DNA of 64,000 nucleotides. It comes from PMG-095 sp049324695. GTDB taxonomy: Bacteria; Myxococcota_A; Polyangia; Polyangiales; Polyangiaceae. Both the position numbers and the translations under genes were made by a program. Positions 53,626 to 62,228 of the stretch are shown here, piece after piece. The notes under the pieces are model-generated. The model saw only the letters and a program-made list of their open reading frames with translations, did not search any database and had not been told where the DNA came from. The stretch lies in contig JBMOMJ010000044.1 in NCBI GenBank assembly GCA_049324695.1, forward strand, positions 38,548 through 102,547, read 5' to 3'. Position 1 is the first letter of the stretch. The number at the start of each line of letters is the position of its first letter.

Positions 53626-54563
53626 CGCTGCAACACGAGCTCCGTAATGAACTCGATGCCGCCGATGCGTTTCGTTTGGTAGTTGGAGTCACACGCTGGG
53701 TGCAAGCCGATCGCGGCGCGGGCGCGCGCACTGGTTTCGCCTTCGACGCGCGTGGTGAGATCGTCAGCGTTCCTGCCGAGCGCGCCTTGCTGTGCATCGA
53801 GCCGGGGCAATCCTTTTCGTTGCGTGCGCGTGCTTCAGCGGCAGCGGATCAGGTTTTGCGTTTGTACCTACCGCTCTGTCTGCGGCCGAATGCTGCGAGT
53901 TTGACCATCGCTCACTTGGGGCAGAGCTTGGACGGGCGCATCGCGACGGAGAGCGGTGCGTCTCGTTACATCACCGGCCAAGAAAACCTGCTGCACCTGC
54001 ATCGCTTGCGCGCGCTCTGCGACATCATTGTGATCGGCGCCCGTACCGCCGAGTGCGACGATCCCGAGCTGACGACGCGGCTCGTGCCGGGGCGCAACGC
54101 CGTACGTGTGGTGCTCGATCCGCAGCTGCGAGTCTCACCCCAGCGACGGCTCTTCAATGATGGCCTGGCGCCAACTTGGATCGTGTGCGCCGCCGGTTGC
54201 GCTCGACAGCGTACTTATCCAGCCGGTGTCGAGATCATCGAGGTGCCCGGAAGTTCCGCAGGGCTATCGCCGAATGCCGTGCTGAACGCGCTGCGCGCCC
54301 GCGGCAAGCGTTGGATTTTCATCGAGGGAGGGGGGGTCACGATTTCTCGATTTCTATCCCAGGGTGCGCTCGATCGCCTGCATCTCACTGTGGCTCCGCT
54401 GCTGGTTGGCGCGGGAGTGCCAGGGCTGTGTCTTCCGGCGCTCAGCGATCTCACGCGCGCGCTGCGCCCGCGCACGCAGCGCTTCGAGCTCGGCGAAGAC
54501 GTGCTGTTCGACTGTGAGTTGGTGCCTGGCGAACGCTTCGGAACGCACCCGGGTAGCGAGTGA
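53622..54563 (+). CDS. RibD C-terminal-like (dihydrofolate-reductase-fold) reductase
   Basis: A protein of 313 residues starting within the previous stop (ATGA). The first about 95 residues are an extension of unknown role. The RibD_C domain (about 96-305) has LTIAHLGQSLDGRIAT, SRYITGQENLLHLHRLRALCDIIVIGARTAECDDPELTTR, RVVLDPQLRVSP, WIFIEGGGVTISRFL and LHLTVAPLLVGAG, the NADPH and substrate motifs of pyrimidine reductases. There is no deaminase half and no other rib gene near. In this cluster it more likely reduces a pterin- or sugar-linked intermediate than a riboflavin precursor; that is inference. Confidence 0.85.
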   Translation: MTLQHELRNELDAADAFRLVVGVTRWVQADRGAGARTGFAFDARGEIVSVPAERALLCIEPGQSFSLRARASAAADQVLRLYLPLCLRPNAASLTIAHLGQSLDGRIATESGASRYITGQENLLHLHRLRALCDIIVIGARTAECDDPELTTRLVPGRNAVRVVLDPQLRVSPQRRLFNDGLAPTWIVCAAGCARQRTYPAGVEIIEVPGSSAGLSPNAVLNALRARGKRWIFIEGGGVTISRFLSQGALDRLHLTVAPLLVGAGVPGLCLPALSDLTRALRPRTQRFELGEDVLFDCELVPGERFGTHPGSE

Positions 54564-55633
54564 CCGCGTTCGTGTTCGTCGTGCCCGCCCTGGGCGGACA
54601 TGCGAGCGGCGGCACACGTTACAACGCCGCGCTGGTGCGTGAACTCCACGCGCGCGGTGTCGATCTCGTCGCAGTCGATCCCAGCGAGCTCGACCGGCAT
54701 TGTGTGGCGGGCGGCACACGCTGGGTAATCATCGATAGCCTGTACCTTGCCCAGCACGCCGAACTCGCCGAACGCGCCCGGAGTCTGGGTGCGCGCTTCG
54801 TCGGTCTTCTGGCTCACTACTTGCCGTCCTTGGTGCACACCGGCGACTCGCTGATCGACCAGCTCGACGAGTGCGAAGCTCGAGCTGTGGCGACGAGTGA
54901 CGCAGTGATTGTCACGAGCGAATTCATGCGCGAAGTACTAGTGCGCTGTGGGCTCGCTGCCTCTCGTTGTTGCGTGCTGGAACCCGGCTGCGAGCTCGAA
55001 CGCGCTGTTTCGCTGCCGAGTGCTGCCGTCGGGCTGCGAGCACTTTTGGTCGCCCACGTCGTTCCCGGCAAAGGCATCCTGGAGCTTCTCACCAGCTTGT
55101 CGAGCCGCTTGTCGCCGTCCGATTCGTTCACGCTCGATATCGCCGGGGAGCTCGGAGTGGACACGGCCTACGCAGAGTCTTGCGTTCGCTTGGTGCAGCG
55201 CGAAGCGGCGCTTCGGCAGCGGGTGGACTTCTTGGGTTGCCTTTCGCCGGCGGAGCTCTGCGCGGCTTTCGTGCGTCACCATGTGTGCGTCTCGGCGTCG
55301 TGGATGGAAGCCTACGGCATGGCCTTGGCCGAGGCGCGAACATTGGGCGTGCCGATCCTGGCGCGCGCGGGGGGCAACGTGGAGCACCACGTTCGTTCGG
55401 AGTGGGGCGGGGAGCTCACTGCCGACGCTGCCGGACTCGCCGCCGCTTGTGTCCGTTTGGCGCGCGACCCGGGCGAGCTCGAGCGTCGCAGGCTCGCGGC
55501 GTGGAAACATGCCGTGCCTCCGCGCGCGTGGTCTCGCGTTGCGGCAGAATTCGAAGCTGCCCTGGTGGCTTTGGAAGCCGCCGTTAGCCGCGCGAATAGG
55601 AATAATAGAACGAGCGGGCGAACGACAACGTGA
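54560..55633 (+). CDS. GT4-family glycosyltransferase
   Basis: A protein of 357 residues starting at GTG 54560, overlapping the RibD-like gene by 4 bp. GT-B fold: N-terminal VFVVPALGGHASGGTRYNAALVRELHARG and a C-terminal nucleotide-sugar domain with LLVAHVVPGKGILELLTSL, LDIAGELG, RVDFLGCLSPAELCAAFVRHHVCVSASWMEAYGMALAEARTLGVPIL and the EX7E-like Glu pair (MEAYGMALAE). No membrane segment. Its 3' end overlaps the convergent CDP-alcohol phosphotransferase gene by 50 bp. The acceptor is unknown; the context suggests a lipid-linked or pterin-like acceptor. Confidence 0.88.
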   Translation: MTAFVFVVPALGGHASGGTRYNAALVRELHARGVDLVAVDPSELDRHCVAGGTRWVIIDSLYLAQHAELAERARSLGARFVGLLAHYLPSLVHTGDSLIDQLDECEARAVATSDAVIVTSEFMREVLVRCGLAASRCCVLEPGCELERAVSLPSAAVGLRALLVAHVVPGKGILELLTSLSSRLSPSDSFTLDIAGELGVDTAYAESCVRLVQREAALRQRVDFLGCLSPAELCAAFVRHHVCVSASWMEAYGMALAEARTLGVPILARAGGNVEHHVRSEWGGELTADAAGLAAACVRLARDPGELERRRLAAWKHAVPPRAWSRVAAEFEAALVALEAAVSRANRNNRTSGRTTT

Positions 55634-56258
55634 CCACGGCGCAGCCAAACGCTGCTGCAGCCGCGCCCACCGCAGTTCCGAGCATCCACGGCGCGCTCAG
55701 GCCCAACACCAAAACAAAAAATGCGTAGCGCCCCCATCGTGAGCGCGGAGCGTCCCCGCGACGAGCGCGCCAACACCACAAGCACAGCACATATGCGTAA
55801 CGCAGGCCGCCAGCGAGCAGCACCCAAGCACCGAGCACGCCGCGCGTGAACAGCTCGAGGCTCGTCGCGGCAACGAACACGGCGTCGGTCTCCATGTCGA
55901 AGTGCGCGCCGAAGACCGAACTCGCGCCAGTTTTGCGCGCGACGAAGCCATCCAGCCCATCTAGCGCCAAGAACGCAAGCAGCGCCGGACCCATTGCGAC
56001 GGCTGGCAACCACGGCAACGCCACGATGCCACCCAAGCGGGCCAACGTGAGCCAATTGGCAGGCCCGAAGGCTCCGCTGGGCGTGTACTGGCCCCGCCCA
56101 ACCCACACCAGAGTCAGCAGCGAGCTTGCCGCCGCCAGCCCAAACAACGACGACTCGGCGCTGAACGCCGCTGCGACAGCCGCTGCCAACGCCACGAGCG
56201 CGTGCCAGCGGCTCCAGCTTTGCAGCGCATCCGGTCGAAGCTCGGGGCGAGAGTCCAT
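55584..56258 (-). CDS. CDP-alcohol phosphatidyltransferase family protein
   Basis: A protein of 224 residues. The family signature DGx2ARx8Gx3Dx3D is exact in DGFVARKTGASSVFGAHFDMETD (about residues 97-119), giving the metal-binding Asp set. Five or so membrane helices are seen (WHALVALAAAVAAAF, LGGIVALPWLPAVAMGPALLAFLAL, VLGAWVLLAGGLRYAYVLCL, YAFFVLVLGLSAPWML, AAAAFGCAVVTLSF). It transfers a phosphatidyl- or phospho-alcohol group from a CDP-linked donor. It is transcribed against its neighbours but sits inside the same cluster, divergent from the MDR gene with 41 bp between. Confidence 0.9.
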   Translation of the reverse strand: MDSRPELRPDALQSWSRWHALVALAAAVAAAFSAESSLFGLAAASSLLTLVWVGRGQYTPSGAFGPANWLTLARLGGIVALPWLPAVAMGPALLAFLALDGLDGFVARKTGASSVFGAHFDMETDAVFVAATSLELFTRGVLGAWVLLAGGLRYAYVLCLWCWRARRGDAPRSRWGRYAFFVLVLGLSAPWMLGTAVGAAAAAFGCAVVTLSFARSFYYSYSRG

Positions 56259-56299
56259 GTTGCTCAGGGCCCGTTCATGTTAGATCGCACACGGCTCTC

Positions 56300-57295
56300 G
56301 TGAGTTCTGTTTCCGCAATCAGCAGTGCGCGAGCTCTGTGGCTCACGGGTCCAGAGCGCGGCGAGCTGCGTGAAGAAGCGCTGGCTCAGGCGACGGACGG
56401 CGAAGTCCTAGTGAGAACTCACTTCAGCGGTGTGAGTCGCGGCACCGAGTCGTTGGTTTGGCGCGGGGCCGTGCCTGCCAGCGAAGTGCACACCATGCGC
56501 TGCCCGTTTCAAGCGGGTGAATTCCCGTTTCCCGTGAAATACGGGTACTCGAGCGTTGGTTGCGTGGAGTCGGGGCCTCTCGAACTCCGAGGGCGGCTCG
56601 TGCACTGCTTGTATCCACATCAATCGGCGTACGTCGTTCCGGCCAGCGCCGTGATCGCCCTGCCGGAGCAGCTTCCGGCGCGCCGCGCGGTGCTTGCTGC
56701 CAACATGGAAACCGCGCTGAACGCGTTGTGGGACGCGCGGCCACTAATTGGCGATCGCGTGAGCGTGGTTGGAGCAGGCGTGCTGGGTGCACTGGTTGCG
56801 TTTTTGGCGCGCCAGCTTGCGGGCGTCGACGTAGAGCTCGTCGATCGCCGACCCGCGCGCGCGGAGTTGGCGCAGACGCTCGGAGTTTCCTTCTCAGAAC
56901 CGGGCTTGGCGCGGCGCCATCGTGACGTGGTGTTTCATGCGAGCGGCAACCCACGTGCGCTGGCTACGGCGCTCGAGCTTTGTGCGAACGACACGGCGCT
57001 CATCGAGTTGAGCTGGTTTGGCGACCAAAGCGTCGAGCTCCCGCTGGGCGGAAGCTTCCATTCACGTCGCCTCGGCGTGTGTGCATCGCAAGTGGGTGAG
57101 GTGAGTCGCAACGCACGCCGGCGCTTCACTCACCGCGAGCGGCGCGCGCTGGCTCTCGAGCTTTTGAGTGAGCCCGCACTCGACTCTCTAATTGACGGAG
57201 AGTGCGCCTTCGAAGACCTTCCGCGCGTGATGCCGGAGCTCGTGCACGCGGAGAGCGGGCGGCTCTGCCAATTGGTGGTTTACTCGGAGCAGTGA
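56300..57295 (+). CDS. zinc-type (MDR) alcohol dehydrogenase-like protein
   Basis: A protein of 331 residues from the GTG at 56300. MDR fold: N-terminal GroES-like part with LVRTHFSGVSRGTESLVWRG and FPFPVKYGYSSVGCVE, then a Rossmann domain with VSVVGAGVLGALVAFLARQL and VELVDRRPARAELAQTLGV. The usual catalytic Cys (GxCHSD) is replaced by SGVSRGTE, the pattern of MDR members that do not use classical zinc alcohol chemistry. The QueD/PTPS-like gene begins five bases after the stop, so these two are clearly coupled. Likely an NAD(P)H-dependent reductase of the pathway. Confidence 0.85.
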   Translation: MSSVSAISSARALWLTGPERGELREEALAQATDGEVLVRTHFSGVSRGTESLVWRGAVPASEVHTMRCPFQAGEFPFPVKYGYSSVGCVESGPLELRGRLVHCLYPHQSAYVVPASAVIALPEQLPARRAVLAANMETALNALWDARPLIGDRVSVVGAGVLGALVAFLARQLAGVDVELVDRRPARAELAQTLGVSFSEPGLARRHRDVVFHASGNPRALATALELCANDTALIELSWFGDQSVELPLGGSFHSRRLGVCASQVGEVSRNARRRFTHRERRALALELLSEPALDSLIDGECAFEDLPRVMPELVHAESGRLCQLVVYSEQ

Positions 57296-57300
57296 TTTAG

Positions 57301-57699
57301 ATGTACAGCGTTTCGGTTCGTAATTACGTGATGATCGCTCACAGCTTTCGCGGCGAGCTATTCGGGCCTGCTCAACGTCTGCACGGAGCGACCTACGTCG
57401 TCGACGTAGAGTTTAGGCGTCCGGATCTCGGGCCCGAAGGCGTCGTCATCGACATCGGGCGCGCGTCGGTTGCGCTGAGTGAGCTGCTCTCCGAAATCGA
57501 GTATCGGAACCTCGACGAAATGCCCGCGTTTCAGGGAAAAAATACGACAACTGAGTTCTTGGCTCGCTTCGTGTTCGACAGGATGGTGGAGCGGCTGCGT
57601 GCGGGGAAGCTCGGTTCGGGCAGCACCGAGATCCATTCGTTGCGCGTGACGTTGCGTGAATCGCACGTTGCTTCGGCGAGCTTCGAAGCGCCGCTCTGA
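57301..57699 (+). CDS. 6-pyruvoyl-tetrahydropterin synthase/QueD-like protein with an altered zinc site
   Basis: A protein of 132 residues, the full length of the PTPS/QueD T-fold. Matches: VRNYVMIAHSFRG (first zinc His), LHGATYVVDVEFRR, VVIDIGRASVALSELLSE, EYRNLDEMPAFQGKNTTTEFLARFVFDRM (the conserved Glu after NTTTE) and SLRVTLRES. The family zinc motif HGH is HGA here, and the catalytic Cys upstream of it is absent. The fold and substrate pocket are kept but the chemistry must differ from standard QueD. It is coupled to the MDR gene. No other queuosine gene is in the window. Confidence 0.85.
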   Translation: MYSVSVRNYVMIAHSFRGELFGPAQRLHGATYVVDVEFRRPDLGPEGVVIDIGRASVALSELLSEIEYRNLDEMPAFQGKNTTTEFLARFVFDRMVERLRAGKLGSGSTEIHSLRVTLRESHVASASFEAPL

Positions 57700-57703
57700 G
57701 GCA

Positions 57704-57997
57704 TCAGCAGGCTGCGCCGACCGGGGCCGGCTTCCCCACGCGGCGACGCGCAGGCACGTTCATCTTCAAGGCGAGCCGCAAGCCATCACGAAACACCTCG
57801 ATGGCGAGCTCACCAGTGCTCGTGTCGTGTGCGTTCAAGAATGCTTCGAACGTATTGGTGGCAACGCCGTTCAATGAAAGAACGATGTCGCCGTAGCGCA
57901 GTCCGGAAAGCTCGGCGGGGCTACCTGGCACGACACCTAGAATTGGAACGCCTCCCAAAATGTTGGCGATGCTCTGAATCTCTCGGGGACTTTTCAT
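57704..57997 (-). CDS. small stand-alone PDZ-domain protein
   Basis: A protein of 97 residues; the ATG at 57997 has AGGA seven bases upstream, whereas the ATG at 58003 is too close to it. Nearly the whole length is a PDZ domain: ILGVVPGSPAELSGLRYGDIVLSLNGVATNT, then ELAIEVFRDGLRLALKMNVP. No signal peptide or protease domain, so it is a cytoplasmic adaptor or a remnant of an HtrA-like protein. It is convergent with the PTPS-like gene (four bases between). Confidence 0.8.
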   Translation of the reverse strand: MKSPREIQSIANILGGVPILGVVPGSPAELSGLRYGDIVLSLNGVATNTFEAFLNAHDTSTGELAIEVFRDGLRLALKMNVPARRRVGKPAPVGAAC

Positions 57998-58254
57998 TCT
58001 CATTTCCTGGCTGGCTCACGGCTCGTGCCGCTTGCGTGACGGGCTCCCTTCTTCAGAAAACGTGCCAAGCTGCATCGACCAGCGTTCCTCAATAAATTCA
58101 ATGGATTGCGCGCCGCCGTGATGGCTCCGCCCCAGCACCCAGGCGTCCCGTCCGGAGACTCGCGCGATCTCGGAGTGAGATCTTTTGGTGGCGGCGGCTC
58201 GAGACTATGGTGCGCCGTGAAGCGAGCGCGACGACGACGCACGCACCCACGCCC

Positions 58255-59892
58255 ATGTCGAACCACCCTCTTGCTGGAAAACCCGCACCTCCCGAGCTCC
58301 TCATTGATCCGGCGCGTCTGATCGCCGCTTACTACGACGAGCGACCCGACGTCTCCGAGCCGGAGCAGCGCGTGAGCTTTGGAACGAGCGGCCACCGCGG
58401 CTCTTCACTCGCGCGCGCCTTCAACGAAGCGCACATCCTGGCGATCACTCAGGCCATCTGCGAGTACCGCAAGCAAGCCGGAACTGAAGGTCCGCTTTAT
58501 CTCGGCAAGGATACTCACGCGACGTCGCCCGCTGCAGAGCGCACTGCGCTCGAAGTGCTGGCCGCGAACGGCGTCGAGACGTTCATTCAAGCCAACGACG
58601 GCTTTACGCCGACACCCGCGGTGTCGCACGCCATCCTCAGCTATAACCGCGGGCGCACAACGGGTCTCGCCGACGGCATCTTGGTGACTCCGTCGCACAA
58701 TCCGCCCGAAGACGGCGGCTTCAAGTACAACCCGCCGAACGGTGGCCCAGCCGACACCAACGCGACCGGCTGGATTCAAGACCGCGCAAATCAGCTACTT
58801 GCGGACGGCTGCCGCGACGTGCGCCGCACCACCCACGAAGCAGCGCTCAAAGCGGCAACTACGCGCGCGATCGACATCGCCGAAAGCTACGTCAACGACC
58901 TCGGTTCAGTCATCGATCTGGAAGCGATTCGCACGACGCAGATCAAAATTGGGGTAGATCCGTTGGGCGGCGCCAGCGTGCACTACTGGCCGATGATCGC
59001 GGAACGCTGGGGCTTGGATCTGGAGGTGGTAAATCCCGCCGTCGATCCGCGCTTCGCCTTCATGACCGTCGATCACGACGGCAAGATCCGCATGGATTGC
59101 TCGAGCGCTTTCGCCATGGCCAAGCTGGTAGCGCTCAAAAATCGCTTCGACGTTGCGATCGGCAACGATCCCGACGCGGATCGGCACGGCATCGTGTCGT
59201 CATCGCTCGGCTTGATGAATCCCAACCACTATCTAGCCGTCGCGATTTCGTACCTCTTCACACATCGGCCGAAGTGGAGCGCCGATGCGCGCGTCGGCAA
59301 GACCCTGGTGAGCAGCGGTCTCATCGATCGCGTCGCTCATGCTCTCGGGCGCCAGGTTGCCGAGGTGCCTGTTGGTTTCAAATGGTTCGTGCCCGGGTTG
59401 ATGACAGGTGCGCTTGCGTTTGGCGGCGAGGAAAGCGCGGGCGGCAGCTTCTTGCGGCGCGACGGCTTTGCCTGGACGACGGACAAAGATGGTTTGATTT
59501 TGGGGTTGGTCGCCGCCGAAATGATGGCCGTCACTGGCAAAGAGCCCGGCGAAATTTATAAGGAGCTCATTCAGCGCCACGGAACTCCCTATTACGTGCG
59601 CCTGGACGCACCGGCGACGCCGGCCGAGAAGTCCAAGCTGAAGGCGTTGTCACCCGCGGCCGTGAAAGCCGAGTCGCTCGCCGGAGAGCCAATTTTGGCG
59701 CGTCTGACGGAAGCGCCAGCAGGTGGCGCCATTGGCGGCTTGAAGGTCACCACCGAAAACGGTTGGTTCGCCGCGCGCCCCTCAGGCACCGAAAACGTGT
59801 ACAAAATCTACGCGGAAAGCTTCTCGAGCCCGGAGCATCTCGATCGCATCGTGGCCGAAGCCAAAGCGTTGGTGGCTGCGGCGCTGGCCTAG
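58255..59892 (+). CDS. pgm: phosphoglucomutase (alpha-D-glucose-phosphate specific)
   Basis: A protein of 545 residues from the ATG at 58255, matching the usual 546 of the E. coli Pgm type. It interconverts glucose 1-phosphate and glucose 6-phosphate. Motifs: VSFGTSGHRGSS near the start, the phosphoserine loop GILVTPSHNPPEDGGFKYNP, the metal-binding NDPDADRHG, GGEESAGGSFLRRDG and the C-terminal phosphate-binding RPSGTENVYKIYAES. All key residues are intact. It probably supplies activated sugars for the surrounding glycosyltransferases. Confidence 0.96.
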   Translation: MSNHPLAGKPAPPELLIDPARLIAAYYDERPDVSEPEQRVSFGTSGHRGSSLARAFNEAHILAITQAICEYRKQAGTEGPLYLGKDTHATSPAAERTALEVLAANGVETFIQANDGFTPTPAVSHAILSYNRGRTTGLADGILVTPSHNPPEDGGFKYNPPNGGPADTNATGWIQDRANQLLADGCRDVRRTTHEAALKAATTRAIDIAESYVNDLGSVIDLEAIRTTQIKIGVDPLGGASVHYWPMIAERWGLDLEVVNPAVDPRFAFMTVDHDGKIRMDCSSAFAMAKLVALKNRFDVAIGNDPDADRHGIVSSSLGLMNPNHYLAVAISYLFTHRPKWSADARVGKTLVSSGLIDRVAHALGRQVAEVPVGFKWFVPGLMTGALAFGGEESAGGSFLRRDGFAWTTDKDGLILGLVAAEMMAVTGKEPGEIYKELIQRHGTPYYVRLDAPATPAEKSKLKALSPAAVKAESLAGEPILARLTEAPAGGAIGGLKVTTENGWFAARPSGTENVYKIYAESFSSPEHLDRIVAEAKALVAAALA

Positions 59893-60000
59893 AAGGCGAT
59901 CGCGCGAGGCGTTCGAGCAGCGAGCCGCTACGTCGGAGCTGCCCTGGATTGTGTGGCGTCGTCGGCGGCCCCCTGGTATGGGATGCGGCCGATAAGCCCA

Positions 60001-61178
60001 TGACAATGCGCGCTTTTATTATCCGCTCGGAGCCGGAGCCTACCTTTCGAGTGGGTGGTCTGGGCTTGGTCGAACGCTGGCAGAAGTCGCTGGCGGCTCA
60101 CGGCGTTCAGGACATCGAGGTCGTCACCCGCCCCGAGCTTGCAGCGCGCTTGCGCCAGACGAGTGGCCCGGTGGTGCTCGCGTTCAGCGACTGGGTAGCC
60201 GAGCACCTCGCGTTGGAAGCTTTCGTCGAGCAGGCTGGCAGCGTGGACGCGGGCAGCTTGCGCACACTCGCGGTGGAAGGGAATGGCACTCCGTTCCCGG
60301 CGCTGGTGCTCGGTTCGGCAGTGGCGCCGCGCGCGGCCGAACTCGACGCGCAAGCGTTTGCCGACGCTCAGTCGTTCGTAACGGCATTGAATCAAAAGGT
60401 TGCTCCGAAGCTCGAAGCGAGCACAGTGCCGGAGGGCTACTTTGCCAAGATCAGCGATGCCGAAGCCGCCAAAGCTGCAAGCTTCGGTTTGCTCAAGCGA
60501 CTTCAATGGCGCCCGGGTGGTCTGGTTGCCAAGTACTTGAATCGCCCTATTTCGATTCGCCTCAGCTACCTGCTGCTCGACACGAAGGTCACCCCCAACC
60601 AAACCACCATTTTTGCTTTTCTCGTGGGCGCGGTGGGCATCGTGTTCGTCTTCCTCGGCGGCTATCAGAACACCATCATCGGTACCGCGCTGATGCAGGC
60701 GAACAGCGTAATCGACGGAATCGACGGTGAGCTCGCTCGCGTGCGCCACCAAAACTCGGAGTACGGCGCCTACCTGGACTCGGTATGCGATGAGATTTTG
60801 AACGCCGCTCTGATGATTTCGGTCGGCTACAACCTCAGCACCTACGTGCACCACGAGCCGCTGTACCTCATCCTAGGCACGTTTGCGGGCGTGGTTTCGT
60901 TCTTCTACGCCTCGGTGCATTGGCATTGCAAAGCCAAACACGGGCTGGGTTTCTACTGGTGGTTCGAGGCGTACAAACCGCGCCGTGAAGTACAGCGCAG
61001 CACCTCTACCTGGAGTTACCTGAAAAAGCTCACCATGAAGGAGTCGTATCTCCTTCTATTCTTGCTCGCCGCCATCTTCGGCTTCCTCGAGGGCCTACTG
61101 TGGATCTTCGCGGCCGTCGGCGTGTTGGTCGTCGTGTTGTTCACGATTCACATCCCGATCAAGCGCGCGCGCTGGTAG
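60001..61178 (+). CDS. CDP-alcohol phosphotransferase with N-terminal nucleotidyltransferase-like region
   Basis: A protein of 392 residues from the ATG at 60001 (60007 is possible). The membrane domain (about 190-392) has the signature DGELARVRHQNSEYGAYLDSVCDE at about 241, an exact DGx2ARx8Gx3Dx3D, plus six helices. The N-terminal about 160 residues (VGGLGLVERWQKSLAAHGVQDIEVVT) look like a sugar-phosphate/inositol-phosphate nucleotidyltransferase that has lost its Gly-rich nucleotide loop. The two-domain order recalls bifunctional CDP-inositol/di-inositol-phosphate synthases, so an inositol- or glycerol-phosphate transferase is likely. N-terminal activity is doubtful. Confidence 0.8.
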
Positions 61179-61200
61179 TGCAACGAGCAGCGTGTGGCGT

Positions 61201-62228
61201 CTACGCGGCGCACACATAGTCGCGGTCTTCGACGAAGCCGAACCCGTCCAAGCGAGCTCGGATTTCGCCGCGGGCGCTAGCCCCGGACACCGACGCGATG
61301 ATTCGCGATGGTCGAGGCGAAAGTTCAGTCAACGTTTGCGGCGCGATTACGGGTGCGTTGGCGATGCGCTGCCCGATGCGACCGGGATGAAGCTCCACGA
61401 TGTGGCTCGGCCGCTTGCCGTGCAGAGCTAGAGCACGCGCCAAGCTTCGTCCCGTATCGCCGTAGCCCCACAACACATAGTCCGCACCGCCTGTGAGGAA
61501 GCTCCGGGCCAGAAAATGCGCCTTGCATGCCACGAAGCGCGGCAGCCCATAACGTGAATCCACACGCGAGAGCCGCTCGGCGCTTTCGCGCCAGAACAGC
61601 AGCACCTCGGGCACGACGCCAACGCGCAGGCCGCCCTCGAAGAAGCGCAAAATCAAATCATAGTCTTCCGCCCATTCCACATCGCGATAGGGATACGCCG
61701 CGAAGACGTCGCGCCGAACGAACAAGCTTGGATGTGCCAGAGGGCACTCGACGAAGCGATCCGCGCGTAGTTCGCTCTCGCTCGTCAGCGAATTGAGCCA
61801 GCGCTCGTAGTTGCGGCGGCCGCCCGCCTCCGCTGTGCGCGGCACCAACCGGACATGGCAGCCAAGTGCTGCGAGTTCCGGGTGTGAAAGCGCGAAGGCG
61901 TATTGGCGCTCCAGTCGGCGCCGGTGCATGAAATCGTCCGCATCGAGGCGCGCCACGAATTCGCCGCGGCACTCGGCCAGGCCACGATTCAACGCACCCA
62001 CGATGCCGAGGTGCTCACTTGTGCAGCTGCGAATCCGCGCGTCGCTGCGAGTGACTCGGAGATCACTTCTGCGGTGCCGTCCGTCGAACCATCGTCGACC
62101 ACAACACACTCCCAATTCCCCAGGGTTTGGCGCCGCACACTCTCCAGCGTGGTCGCCAACGTGCCCGCCGCGTTGTACGCCGGGATCAGCACACTGACGC
62201 GTGGAGCACCGAGTCCCGCGTGATTCAT
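61201..62228 (-). pseudogene. GT2-family glycosyltransferase, frameshifted
   Basis: The N-terminal part reads from ATG 62228: VSVLIPAYNAAGTLATTLES, NWECVVVDDGSTDGT, then the frame is lost. The rest is in another frame, from LGIVGALNRGLAECRGEFVARLDADDFMH through VECPLAHPSLFVRR, DVEWAEDYDLILRFFE and a C-terminal LWGYGDTGRSLARAL to the stop at 61201. Together they make a normal GT2 (DxD = DADD) with a C-terminal extension. The shift lies near 62030-62055 and needs one added base (or two removed) to repair. It may be a real mutation or a sequencing error. The start overlaps the MBL gene stop (ATGA). Confidence 0.8.

Noticed and set aside
53622..57699. Calling the RibD-like and PTPS-like genes riboflavin or queuosine biosynthesis genes
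   Set aside because: The RibD-like protein lacks the deaminase half, the PTPS-like protein lacks family catalytic residues, and no rib or que partners are present.
59928..60854. A 308-codon minus-strand frame over the CDP-alcohol phosphotransferase gene
   Set aside because: The + strand frame carries the exact family signature and membrane helices; the antisense frame shows no family features.
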